From contig QIFG01000046.1 of the NCBI GenBank assembly GCA_003228735.1, forward strand, positions 1 to 33,802: a stretch of DNA of 33,802 bases, in the 5' to 3' direction. The notes under the pieces were generated by a model. That model was not told the DNA's origin. It saw only the letters and a list, made by a program, of their open reading frames with translations, and ran no database searches. Numbering within the stretch: position 1 is the stretch's first letter; each line of letters opens with the position of its first letter. The DNA is from Zetaproteobacteria bacterium. Lineage in GTDB: Bacteria; Pseudomonadota; Zetaproteobacteria; Mariprofundales; Mariprofundaceae. The position numbers were made by a program, and so were the translations under genes. This document shows positions 17,248 through 24,932 of the stretch, piece after piece.

Positions 17248-17736
17248 ATGACGGACGCTATTATCGGGGGGTTAGTTGGGGGTATCGTTTCTCCGCTTAT
17301 CTTGGCGGTATTGAAACACTTTGTCGTATGGCGCTCCGAAAAGCGATTGGAACTTAAAGGTAGAGTTTTTGATGAGGCAGTCTCGGCCTTAGCTAAGCGG
17401 GCTGTGGACGCTTTGGACCCTCACCTTCAAGCCAACAAACAAAGCGCCGGGGGTTTAGTTCGCGAAACAGAATACCGTTCTGAGACGTTAGAGCTTATAG
17501 AGCGATCGAGATCACAAGTGCGGGCGTTCTTTCAGTCCGAGGCTGCTGACCAATTTGATAAAGCAGCAAATTGCAAGCTTAGTTTAGATAACATTCCAAA
17601 TATTGAATTTGAAGCTGCAAGAACAGAAGCAATCTCGGCGCTGGCTTCTGAGTTGGGTGTGCAGCTTCCTGGTTGGGTTAGCGCCCTAACAATGCGCTTG
17701 AGAGGCGACGCCAAAAAGCGGCGCGCCTCAGCTTAA
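17248..17736 (+). CDS. Membrane-anchored protein of unknown function, 162 aa
   Basis: I do not recognise a family. The N terminus (MTDAIIGGLVGGIVSPLILA) is a glycine-rich hydrophobic stretch that could form one membrane helix. It is followed by a basic junction (KHFVVWRSEKRLELKGR) and a largely helical, charged soluble part of about 130 residues ending in RGDAKKRRAS. The layout suggests a cytoplasmic domain tethered to the membrane. The ribosome binding site is AGGGA six bases before the ATG. Base composition is AT-richer than the flanking housekeeping genes, which points to transfer. It precedes the nuclease gene by 58 bases on the same strand, so a shared transcript is possible. Confidence 0.7.
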   Translation: MTDAIIGGLVGGIVSPLILAVLKHFVVWRSEKRLELKGRVFDEAVSALAKRAVDALDPHLQANKQSAGGLVRETEYRSETLELIERSRSQVRAFFQSEAADQFDKAANCKLSLDNIPNIEFEAARTEAISALASELGVQLPGWVSALTMRLRGDAKKRRASA

Positions 17737-17797
17737 CTGTTCGGCAGTCACAGAAATGGAAAGATCATTAACTGTAAAAATCTCTAAGGAGTGAATG

Positions 17798-18676
17798 ATG
17801 GCAAACTATACAGTTGATCAGCTTTGTGATGATGGTCCACCATTTGCAATGGCAATGCTTTTGGAGTGTTTAAGGGCTAGAGAGTCTTTTGTAACGTACG
17901 GGGCCATCCGCGACGAATTAGAGTATCAACTTGGCATAGACACCATCTTCCCAACTCAAATTGGATTTGTGGCTGGTACATTGATGAACCAAATATTGGA
18001 GGTAGACCCAAAGGCACCTCTGATTAATGCTCTGATTACGCGCCCGGATGGCCTTCCGGGTAAAGGGGTAGGAGGCTACTTCGCTAAAAAATATAGGAAC
18101 AAACGCTATCGAGAATGGGATGATGTCTCGATAAATAAGAAAAGAGAATTAGTAGATAAGGAGCGTATAAAGATACTACGCTATGGAAATTGGGAAAGAC
18201 TCAATAAGAAACTATTTGGAACAACTGCACAGGCTAAATTACGCAAACCCAAGGGAAGCGAAGTAGACGGATTTTCTCCGAATGGAAAAAATTATGGCGG
18301 TCCAGCCGAAAGTGACGAACATAAAAAACTGAAGGGATGGGTGGCGGCGCACCCATATGAAGTCGGCCTTCGAAGATCATTCGGCAAAGGAGAGATAGAA
18401 GCATTATTGTTATCAGGAGATTCGGTGGATGTCCTTTTTTCAGATGGGAACGATTTTGTCACTGTTGAGGTTAAATCCTGTCGGTCAAATGACGAAGATT
18501 TTCGTCGAGGAATATATCAATGTGTGAAATATCGAAAAGTGAAGGAAGCAGAACATCTTCCCAATACTGTTAATGTCCGAGCAGTACTGGTAACTGAACG
18601 GGGGCTTAACTCTGATCTTAAGGCACGTGCCCGTCTGCTAAATGTTCGATTCAAATGTGTTTTTGTGAATAAGTAG
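17798..18676 (+). CDS. PD-(D/E)XK nuclease-domain protein, 292 aa, accessory
   Basis: The C-terminal half (numbering from the ATG at 17795) has a PD-(D/E)XK nuclease core. E175 sits in the helix DEHKKLKGWV, D212 in GDSVDVLF, E225-x-K227 in VTVEVKS, and Q242-x-x-x-Y246 in YQCVKY. The D-x12-E-x-K spacing plus QxxxY is the arrangement seen in NucS/EndoMS-like and related restriction-type nucleases. Residues about 1-95 include a possible winged-helix-like module (VTYGAIRDEL, then APLINALITRPDGLPGKG), and 100-160 are strongly basic. Both halves suggest DNA binding and cutting. Two adjacent ATGs exist; 17798 is better spaced from AAGGAG. No methylase gene is nearby. AT-rich codon use indicates transfer. 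The target is unknown. Confidence 0.8.
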   Translation: MANYTVDQLCDDGPPFAMAMLLECLRARESFVTYGAIRDELEYQLGIDTIFPTQIGFVAGTLMNQILEVDPKAPLINALITRPDGLPGKGVGGYFAKKYRNKRYREWDDVSINKKRELVDKERIKILRYGNWERLNKKLFGTTAQAKLRKPKGSEVDGFSPNGKNYGGPAESDEHKKLKGWVAAHPYEVGLRRSFGKGEIEALLLSGDSVDVLFSDGNDFVTVEVKSCRSNDEDFRRGIYQCVKYRKVKEAEHLPNTVNVRAVLVTERGLNSDLKARARLLNVRFKCVFVNK

Positions 18677-18716
18677 GGATGTAATTCGAGGACAGTTTAC
18701 TAATTTTTCTCAAGTG

Positions 18717-18971
18717 TCAGCGATAGGCATCCTTTCGGTGGGCAACGCGGACAATCAGGATGACCACCTGCTGTTCGTAAATTTCATAGATAACGCGGTA
18801 GTCGCCTGCGCGGATACGTCTGAGCCCTGACAACTCGCCTTTCAGGGATTTGCCGATATAGGGATTAGCTGGAAGCTGGTCGATGGCGGCCACAACTCTC
18901 CGGCGCTCCGGTTTGTTGATTAGCTTGAGTTCCTTGGCGGCGCTGGATTTAATCTGCAGCGAGAATGTCAT
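18717..18971 (-). CDS. RelE/ParE-family toxin
   Basis: 84 residues with the RelE/ParE-superfamily pattern: IKSSAAKELKLINKPERRRV at the N terminus, KSLKGELSGLRRIRAGDYR in the middle and a terminal RVAHRKDAYR. The RxGDYRVIYEI strand and the final H-R-x-x-x-Y are the RelE-like features associated with ribosome-dependent mRNA cleavage, so a RelE type is more likely than a gyrase-poisoning ParE. It starts inside the antitoxin gene (23-base overlap), which fits antitoxin-first translation coupling. Confidence 0.92.
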   Translation of the reverse strand: MTFSLQIKSSAAKELKLINKPERRRVVAAIDQLPANPYIGKSLKGELSGLRRIRAGDYRVIYEIYEQQVVILIVRVAHRKDAYR

Positions 18972-19170
18972 GCTTTGCCTTCTCCCAGTCCAGCACCTCG
19001 TCGGAAGGGTCGCGCAGCCGGTCGATGGCGATACTCAGATCATCGAAATCCTCAAGGTAGCGTTCGATGGACTTGCGGATGATATCCGCCCGTGAGCGGT
19101 GCAGAGCTTGAGCGGCATTATCGATGGCGGTAACCATCTCATCGGGAAGCCGGGCTGTGATCTGGGACAT
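18949..19170 (-). CDS. CopG/RHH-family antitoxin
   Basis: 73 residues. The N terminus (MSQITARLPDEMVTAIDNAA) is a ribbon-helix-helix DNA-binding domain: a short beta strand, then two helices including RSRADIIRKSIERYLE. The C-terminal acidic tail (DRLRDPSDEVLDWEKAKHD) would wrap the toxin. Such antitoxins neutralise the toxin and repress their own operon as dimers. GAGGTG lies about seven bases before the ATG, and the upstream palindromes are the likely operator. It is the first gene of the pair. Confidence 0.92.
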   Translation of the reverse strand: MSQITARLPDEMVTAIDNAAQALHRSRADIIRKSIERYLEDFDDLSIAIDRLRDPSDEVLDWEKAKHDILAAD

Positions 19171-19184
19171 AGGGTGTCACCTCA

Positions 19185-19215
19185 TTACATTGAATGTCAA
19201 TGACATTACAGTAAT
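19185..19215. promoter_or_regulatory. Three overlapping palindromes, toxin-antitoxin operator
   Basis: Three odd-length dyads are packed into 31 bases just upstream of the antitoxin ATG. They are ACATT-G-AATGT (19185-19195), AATGTCA-A-TGACATT (19191-19205) and ACATTAC-A-GTAATGT (19201-19215). All are built from the same ACATT/AATGT half-site. Arrays of short half-sites are how ribbon-helix-helix repressors bind cooperatively, so this is the probable autoregulatory operator. Confidence 0.75.
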
Positions 19216-19258
19216 GTGCGCGTACTGGAAAAGCAAGAAGATGAGACCAACGTAGGTC

Positions 19259-19543
19259 ATGGACTATTTTTACAAGGCTTCTGGCCTCCCATGGAATAAA
19301 CTCAGGGACGTGACTATCTCCAGAAGACTTAAGTGGCGCTTGCTGCCTGCCCTGCTTCTCTTTGTTGTCCAGGGGGCAAATGCCGAAGAGGCAGGCTTGC
19401 CTCTATGGGAACTGGGTGTCGGCGTTGTGGACAACAGCCCGCTGGTGAAGAGCCGGACATATACTACGGTGGTCGGCGGTCTGGTCTGGACGCTGATGCG
19501 CTCGGAAAAATCCACGCGGGCCGAAAACGAAGAAGAGAACTAA
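19259..19543 (+). pseudogene. MipA/OmpV-family outer-membrane protein with internal deletion
   Basis: The 94-codon frame starts with a signal peptide (RRLKWRLLPALLLFVVQGANA, as two parts: RRLKWR then LLPALLLFVVQGANA) and the first strand of a MipA-type barrel (LPLWELGVGV). It jumps directly to what looks like the final segment of that family (DNSPLVKSRTYTTVVGGLVW). In full-length proteins these parts are separated by roughly 150-190 residues. The junction is near residue 56 (nt 19421-19430) and is in frame. The product could be exported but cannot form the barrel, so I treat it as a decayed gene. It converges on the Sel1-repeat gene 20 bases away. Confidence 0.65.
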
Positions 19544-19563
19544 CGATTCCTCGCCAAACGTTA

Positions 19564-20916
19564 TTATTTCGATTTCTTCCCGCTGGCCATACGCCTGGCC
19601 TCAGCGACCTGCTGTGGCGACAGCCTGGTCGCAACCCGATCCCGGTTTCTGGCTGCTGCAGCGTGTCCTTGCGAAGCCGCAAGATCAAGCCACATATAGG
19701 ACTGTACGAAATCCTGCGCCACACCCTGTCCTTTTGCATACATGGTGCCCAGATTGAACTGGGCAAGCGCATAACCCTGTTCGGCGGCTTTGCGGTACCA
19801 GTCCACTGCCGATTTGTAGTCAAAGCCTATGCCAAGGCCCTTGGTGTACATGTATCCCAGGTTGGTCTGGGCGCGGACATTTCCCTGTTCAGCGGCTCTG
19901 CGGTACCAGTCCACGGCTGACTTGTAGTTCTGGACTACGCTGTGCCCCTTTTCATACATGAATCCCAGATGGAACTGTGCATCTGCAATTTGGGCCGGGG
20001 CCATCTTGGCAGCAACCAGACCACGGCTTGCCGGAGCCGAGGTTTCACCGTTGGCTGTTGCCAGGGCGAGCCACAGGTATGCCTGCACGTAGTCCTGGAT
20101 TTCGTCCTGTCCCATGGCGTACATATTCCCCAGGTTAAACTGGGCAAGCGCGTATCCCTGCTCGGCAGCCATGCGGTACCATATCACGGCTTTCTCATTG
20201 CTTTGGGCAACACCCAACCCTTCGGCATGCATGATGCCCAGGTTATTCTGGGCGGCGGCGATCCCCTGTCCGGCGGCTTTGCTGAACCAGGCTACTGCCT
20301 TCTGATGATTCTGGGTTACGCCCTGGCCATTGTCATACATGCTGCCTAAATTGAACTGCGCATCTGCATCGCCCGCCTCGGCAGCCTTGAGATACCAACT
20401 TGCCGCCTCCTGGTCATTCTTTTCTACGCCCTGCCCTTTGGAATACATAAGGCCCAGATTGTATTGGGCGGTTGTATTTCCCAGCTCGGCAGCCTCGCGG
20501 AAGGCATTGGCCGCCGCCGTATAGTCCTGGCGGGCATAAGCCGCCTTGCCGCCTTCAAAGGGGCCGGCGAGCACCATTGGAGAAAGAACCATGCAGATGG
20601 CGAAAAAAGGCAAAATGAGAAGCTTGGGAAGCTTTGAACAAGTCTCACATGGCCGCGACAACGGCTTTGCGGGATGGGATGCAAGGCGGGAGGCGAAATG
20701 TATGGTGGTTCCATACATGAGCCGAGCAACGTCGCAGACCGCCCGCAAAGCCTTGTCCTGAAAGGTTGCGCCCCAATCGGGCCCTCGCTTCGTCAGACTC
20801 CTTGGTATCGTAGCTATGGCTTTGAGCTGCGTCGCCTTCCTTGCGATCATCCCGATTGGAGCAGCAACGCGGCTACGTGAGACTTGTTCAGAGCTTCCCT
20901 TGATATTCTGGTACAC
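19564..20916 (-). CDS. Sel1-repeat (TPR-like) protein, probably exported; start uncertain
   Basis: Residues about 120-435 contain seven Sel1-like repeats (cores such as AQYNLGLMY, AQFNLGSMY, AQNNLGIMH). Sel1 solenoids mediate protein-protein contacts. Ahead of them is a hydrophobic export signal (KLPKLLILPFFAICMVLSPM, then VLAG) at about 95-118. The listed start is the GTG at 20916, with GGAG 12 bases upstream; the first 90 residues look like non-coding DNA and overlap an inverted repeat. Other starts are ATG 20718 and TTG 20661; none has a good ribosome binding site. A 'cap' normally found at the end of Sel1 arrays (LATANG...MAPAQIADAQ, 280-313) occurs in mid-protein as well as at the end, suggesting two arrays fused. 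Confidence 0.85.
   Translation of the reverse strand: MYQNIKGSSEQVSRSRVAAPIGMIARKATQLKAIATIPRSLTKRGPDWGATFQDKALRAVCDVARLMYGTTIHFASRLASHPAKPLSRPCETCSKLPKLLILPFFAICMVLSPMVLAGPFEGGKAAYARQDYTAAANAFREAAELGNTTAQYNLGLMYSKGQGVEKNDQEAASWYLKAAEAGDADAQFNLGSMYDNGQGVTQNHQKAVAWFSKAAGQGIAAAQNNLGIMHAEGLGVAQSNEKAVIWYRMAAEQGYALAQFNLGNMYAMGQDEIQDYVQAYLWLALATANGETSAPASRGLVAAKMAPAQIADAQFHLGFMYEKGHSVVQNYKSAVDWYRRAAEQGNVRAQTNLGYMYTKGLGIGFDYKSAVDWYRKAAEQGYALAQFNLGTMYAKGQGVAQDFVQSYMWLDLAASQGHAAAARNRDRVATRLSPQQVAEARRMASGKKSK
20627..20898. repeat. Inverted repeat bracketing the 5' end of the Sel1 gene
   Basis: Bases 20627-20648 and 20877-20898 are inverted copies (21 of 22 match). The similarity continues weakly inwards (GCCGCG on both sides). 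About 228 bases lie between. A separate perfect hairpin, ATGTATGG (20698-20705) with CCATACAT (20711-20718), sits inside. No transposase is present, so this may be a MITE-like insertion or an invertible segment. Confidence 0.45.
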
Positions 20917-20982
20917 GGCTTATGATTTCTCCTTCGATGTTTCGGTGATCGAAACTGTAGCCCAACAATCCCGGGTTTGCAT

Positions 20983-22197
20983 TCACCTGCTGCGGTCAAG
21001 GATGCTGAAACGCTCAAGCCACAGGTCGGCATGGCCCCATAACCATTCCCTCAGACGTTCATGCCAGGGACGCCGGAGCCATTCAGACAGGGTGACTTCG
21101 TGGCTGTAGCCGAAATCGGTTTCAAAGAGAGATGCAACGCTTGCTGCAAACCCGGTATCGTGAACCTCCTGATTGGCTTCAAGGTTCCAGTGCAGGTTCC
21201 AGCGATCCATATTGCATGAGCCGACCGAGGCCCAGTCGTCGCAAAGATATACCTTGGCGTGCATGAAGCGCGGCTGGAACTCAAAGATGCGCACGCCGTG
21301 CCGAAGCAGGTAGTGGTAATAACGGCATCCGGCGAAGCGTACGGCGGGATGATCGTTGATCGAGCCGGGCAACAGCAGCCGCACATCGACGCTACGGCTA
21401 ACGGCGCGGCGCAACATGCGCAGGATCTTGCGCGATGGCACGAAATAGGCCGTGGCAATCCAGACGCGTTTATGGCTATTCCGCACATGGCGGATGAACA
21501 TACGCTTCAGACCCTTAGGCCGCCGTGGCCGGCTGGTGGTGACCATGCCGGTCTGTATACCGGCAACGGACGGCGTAACGATATCCGGCAACTCCGGGGG
21601 CTGTCCGGTCAGCTCCTGCCAGTTTTCCGAAAACAGCTCCTGCCAGTCGGCGATGACAGGCCCCTCGATACGCACCACCACATCGTGCCAGGCCGGGGCT
21701 TCCGAAGCGGCAGTCGGATCGTATTCGTTGCTGATGCAGTAGCCGCCAGTGAAGCACACCTGCCCATCGACAATGATCAGCTTTCGATGGTTGCGGGGCA
21801 GGCCACGCCGAATATGTGGAAAATAGGCCGGATTGAAGAAGGCGAGCCGAATACCGCATTGTTGCATGCGCTCGCGGTCGGATTCCGCCAGATGGCGAAT
21901 ACCAAAATGGTCAAGCTGGACGTAGACCTCTACACCGCGCTCAACTGCTGCCGCCAGTGCTTCGATGAAGCGGTCGGCAACATGGCCTGAGGACATAATG
22001 TATTGTTCAAACAGGATGTAATGCCGGGCATTATTGATGGCCGCAAGCATCGCCGGGTAAAATTGGATCGCATCGACCAGTAACTCGAAGCGGTTGCCCC
22101 CCTTCTCCTGAAAGCGTGGCCCCAGCAGCACATCAGGAATGTGCTGAGCAGCATGCCTGATCCGGGGCATGTCCGGTGAATGAATGTGCAGCTTCAT
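20983..22197 (-). CDS. Phospholipase D-family cardiolipin synthase-like protein
   Basis: 404 residues with two HKD motifs, the catalytic signature of the PLD superfamily: NHRKLIIVDG near residue 137-147 followed by FTGGYCISNEY, and MHAKVYLCDDWASVGSCNMD near 315. The pair forms one active site that makes cardiolipin from phosphatidylglycerol (or another phospholipid). There are no membrane segments at the N terminus, which resembles ClsB-type rather than ClsA-type enzymes. Length fits ClsB (about 410). It is divergent from lipA across 47 bases. Confidence 0.9.
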   Translation of the reverse strand: MKLHIHSPDMPRIRHAAQHIPDVLLGPRFQEKGGNRFELLVDAIQFYPAMLAAINNARHYILFEQYIMSSGHVADRFIEALAAAVERGVEVYVQLDHFGIRHLAESDRERMQQCGIRLAFFNPAYFPHIRRGLPRNHRKLIIVDGQVCFTGGYCISNEYDPTAASEAPAWHDVVVRIEGPVIADWQELFSENWQELTGQPPELPDIVTPSVAGIQTGMVTTSRPRRPKGLKRMFIRHVRNSHKRVWIATAYFVPSRKILRMLRRAVSRSVDVRLLLPGSINDHPAVRFAGCRYYHYLLRHGVRIFEFQPRFMHAKVYLCDDWASVGSCNMDRWNLHWNLEANQEVHDTGFAASVASLFETDFGYSHEVTLSEWLRRPWHERLREWLWGHADLWLERFSILDRSR

Positions 22198-22244
22198 ACC
22201 CTAAGCATAGTGCAGCTTGGCCAGTGACGGATTAGGATGCACCG

Positions 22245-23153
22245 GTGACTGAGAAAATCATCCCCATTCAAGCCGCCGAAGCTCAAGCCATGCCCAAACC
22301 ACGCTGGCTGAAGGTGCGCGCCCCTTTGTCGAAAGAATACCGGCATCTGCAAAAGCTCATGCGCGGCCTGAAGCTCAACACGGTGTGCGAAGAGGCTTCC
22401 TGCCCCAATATCGGCGAGTGCTGGAAGCATGGCTCGGCCACCTTCATGATCCTGGGGCGCGTATGCACGCGCACCTGCGCCTTCTGCGATGTGGAAACCG
22501 GGCGTCCCGATGCCTTGGATGCGGAAGAGCCTGAACACATCGTCGAGGCCGTTGAAACTCTGGGGCTCAAACACGTGGTCATCACGTCCGTCGATCGGGA
22601 TGACCTACCGGATGGCGGGGCGGGCCATTATGCCGCAACGATTCGCATCATTCGCGAAAAGGCGCCGCATGTGACCATTGAGGTGCTGACGCCGGACTTT
22701 CAGCGCAAGCCCGATGCCTGCCTGGATACGGTGGTCGCGGCCGGCCCCGATATCTTCAATCACAATCTGGAAACCGTGCCGCGGCTGTATCGCAGCATCC
22801 GCCCGGCCGCCCGCTATTTCACCAGCCTGCGGCTTTTGCAGCGCGCCAAGGAAATAGATAGAAAAATGGTGACGAAATCCGGTATCATGCTGGGCCTCGG
22901 AGAAGAGCGCGACGAAGTGCTTCAGGTTTTGGATGATCTGCGCGAAGCGGATGTCGATATTCTGACCATCGGACAGTATTTGCGGCCCAGCGCCCGGCAC
23001 CATCCGGTTCATCGCTACTGGACACCGGATGAATTTGACAACATCAAATATCTGGCCGAAGCCAGGGGATTTAAGATGGTGGCTTCCGGTCCGCTGGTAC
23101 GCTCCTCGTTTCATGCGGAGGGTGTATTCAAAGAGATGCTGAGCAAGCAATAG
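22245..23153 (+). CDS. lipA: Lipoyl synthase (LipA)
   Basis: 302 residues. The auxiliary iron-sulfur cluster motif is [12 protein letters not shown] (near 49-60) and the radical-SAM motif is CTRTCAFC (near 75-82). Also visible are [15 protein letters not shown] and the C-terminal VRSSFHAE with the conserved serine that ligates the auxiliary cluster. It inserts two sulfurs into octanoyl groups to make the lipoyl cofactor used by 2-oxo-acid dehydrogenases, including the lipoyl domain encoded at 15176. The start is GTG at 22245 with AGGA about nine bases upstream. lipB is not adjacent. pckA follows after 23 bases. Confidence 0.97.
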   Translation: MTEKIIPIQAAEAQAMPKPRWLKVRAPLSKEYRHLQKLMRGLKLNTVCEEASCPNIGECWKHGSATFMILGRVCTRTCAFCDVETGRPDALDAEEPEHIVEAVETLGLKHVVITSVDRDDLPDGGAGHYAATIRIIREKAPHVTIEVLTPDFQRKPDACLDTVVAAGPDIFNHNLETVPRLYRSIRPAARYFTSLRLLQRAKEIDRKMVTKSGIMLGLGEERDEVLQVLDDLREADVDILTIGQYLRPSARHHPVHRYWTPDEFDNIKYLAEARGFKMVASGPLVRSSFHAEGVFKEMLSKQ

Positions 23154-23176
23154 CTTGATATAAAAGGGGATTAGCA

Positions 23177-24775
23177 GTGAGTAGTAGGGAAATAGAAGCA
23201 AGCCTGGGGAAACTGGGAATCGTCAATCTGGAGAGGATTTACTGGAATACGCCTAGTCCGGCCTTGTACGAGGAAGCGGTGCGCCGCCGTGAGGGCCATA
23301 TTTCGCATATGGGACCGCTGGTTGTGCAGACAGGTTATTACACCGGCCGCGCCGCCAAGGACAAGCTGATTGTTGAGGATCCCAGCAGCCGTGACAAGAT
23401 TTGCTGGAGTCCGGTCAACCAGCCGATCTCGGAAGAGCATTTCGACTCTCTGTTAGCGCATGTCTGCCATTACCTGGAAGGGCGCGAAGTGTTTGTTCAG
23501 GACTGTCTGGCAGGGGCGGATCAGGATTATGAGGTTCCGGTCAGGGTGATTACCCAGGATGCATGGCATGCATTGTTCGCCCGTACGATGTTTATCCGGC
23601 CGGTCGATTTCGGCCGCACGATTGGTGTCGACGAGCCGCAGTTTACGGTTGTGCATGCGCCGCACTACCATGCCCGGCCTTCGAAGGACGGCACCAACTC
23701 CGAGGCCTTCATCATTATTCACTTTGGCCGGCGTCTGGTGTTGATCGGTGGAACTTCCTACGCTGGCGAGATCAAGAAGTCCGTTTTTATGCTGATGAAT
23801 TACCTGTTGCCGCCGCAGGGCGTGCTTTCAATGCATGCTTCAGCCAATGTCGGCAAGCAGGACGATGCAGCGCTCTTCTTCGGCCTTTCGGGTACGGGCA
23901 AGACAACGCTGTCGACAGACCCCGACCGCCGCTTCATCGGGGACGATGAACACGGCTGGACGGACAAGGGTATCTTCAATATCGAGGGTGGCTGTTACGC
24001 CAAGGTCATCAACCTTTCCGAAGAAAAGGAGCCTGGCATCTACAACATGACCCAGCATTTCGGAACGGTCATGGAAAACGTCCGCCTGCATATGAGCGAT
24101 CGCCGGCTCGATCTTGATGACGAATCACTGACCGAAAATACGCGTGCAGCCTATCCGATTACGCATATTGAAGGCGCCATTTATCCCGGGCTGGCGGGGC
24201 ATCCGAAAAACGTCGTATTTCTCACCGCCGATGCCTTTGGCGTGTTGCCGCCGATTTCCAGATTAACGCCTGAGCAGGCAATGTATCATTTTCTGTCCGG
24301 CTATACGGCGAAGGTGGCGGGCACCGAGGCCGGCCTGACTGAGCCGGAGGCGACCTTCAGCGCCTGTTTCGGTTCTCCGTTCCTGCCTTTGCACCCTGGT
24401 GTTTATGCACAACTGCTGGGAGAAAAAATACGGCAGCATCAGGCCAACTGCTGGTTGGTGAATACCGGCTGGACGGGTGGGCCGCATGGCGTCGGCAGCC
24501 GCATGGATATCACGCATACGCGGGCGATGTTGAACAATGCCCTGGACGGGAAGCTCGATGATGTGCCGTATGTGGAGCATCCAATCTTTTGCCTGCAGGT
24601 GCCGCAGCAGTGTCCGGGTGTTCCCGAGGAAGTCCTGAATCCAGCGAATACCTGGTCGGATAGCGCTGCGTATGAGGCTAAGGCCAGGGAGCTTGCTGCC
24701 AAATTCCATGCGAACTTCGAGCAATTTGCTGATGGCGTCAGTGAAGATGTGCGCCAGGCCGGCCCTGCTCGTTAG
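23177..24775 (+). CDS. pckA: Phosphoenolpyruvate carboxykinase (ATP)
   Basis: 532 residues, the usual length of the ATP-dependent enzyme. Key segments are the substrate site (GYYTGRAAKDK, near 55), the kinase P-loop GLSGTGKTTLS near 234-244, the metal/phosphate site IGDDEHGW near 255, and NTRAAYPI near 320. It converts oxaloacetate and ATP to PEP, CO2 and ADP, feeding gluconeogenesis. The start is GTG with AAGGGG seven bases upstream. Its closeness to lipA suggests shared transcription. Confidence 0.98.
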   Translation: MSSREIEASLGKLGIVNLERIYWNTPSPALYEEAVRRREGHISHMGPLVVQTGYYTGRAAKDKLIVEDPSSRDKICWSPVNQPISEEHFDSLLAHVCHYLEGREVFVQDCLAGADQDYEVPVRVITQDAWHALFARTMFIRPVDFGRTIGVDEPQFTVVHAPHYHARPSKDGTNSEAFIIIHFGRRLVLIGGTSYAGEIKKSVFMLMNYLLPPQGVLSMHASANVGKQDDAALFFGLSGTGKTTLSTDPDRRFIGDDEHGWTDKGIFNIEGGCYAKVINLSEEKEPGIYNMTQHFGTVMENVRLHMSDRRLDLDDESLTENTRAAYPITHIEGAIYPGLAGHPKNVVFLTADAFGVLPPISRLTPEQAMYHFLSGYTAKVAGTEAGLTEPEATFSACFGSPFLPLHPGVYAQLLGEKIRQHQANCWLVNTGWTGGPHGVGSRMDITHTRAMLNNALDGKLDDVPYVEHPIFCLQVPQQCPGVPEEVLNPANTWSDSAAYEAKARELAAKFHANFEQFADGVSEDVRQAGPAR

Positions 24776-24815
24776 TCTCTTACCAACGAAATCTAATGCG
24801 AAAAGCACAAGTTGT

Positions 24816-24885
24816 TACCACGAAGGCACTAAGGCACGAAGAACAACAGAGAATTTAACCTTTGTGTCTTGGTGCCTTTGTGGTT
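24816..24885. repeat. Dispersed hairpin repeat, full copy
   Basis: The left arm (24817-24841) starts ACCACGAAGGCAC and contains two further AAGGCAC-like units. The right arm (24860-24885) is its near reverse complement (about 21 of 25 match). A short AT-rich loop separates them. It lies between pckA and the YpsA-related gene, which converge here, and might also terminate transcription. A partial copy is at 30383-30416. Sequences beginning 'CACCACGAAGGCACGAAGG' are, from memory, common in intergenic regions of diverse bacteria. Confidence 0.7.
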
Positions 24886-24932
24886 CAATCTTTCCTAGTT
24901 GGTTCCGGTTACGCTGGGTTGGGCAAGAGGCG

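Noticed and set aside
17248-18676. Restriction-modification system
   Set aside because: No methyltransferase gene or motif is present near the nuclease.
20939-20955. Six-pair hairpin GTTTCG/CGAAAC after the cardiolipin-synthase-like gene as terminator
   Set aside because: No T-run on the minus strand follows it.
21259-21990. 243-codon frame on plus opposite the cardiolipin-synthase-like gene
   Set aside because: The minus gene has both HKD motifs; the plus frame has no domain.
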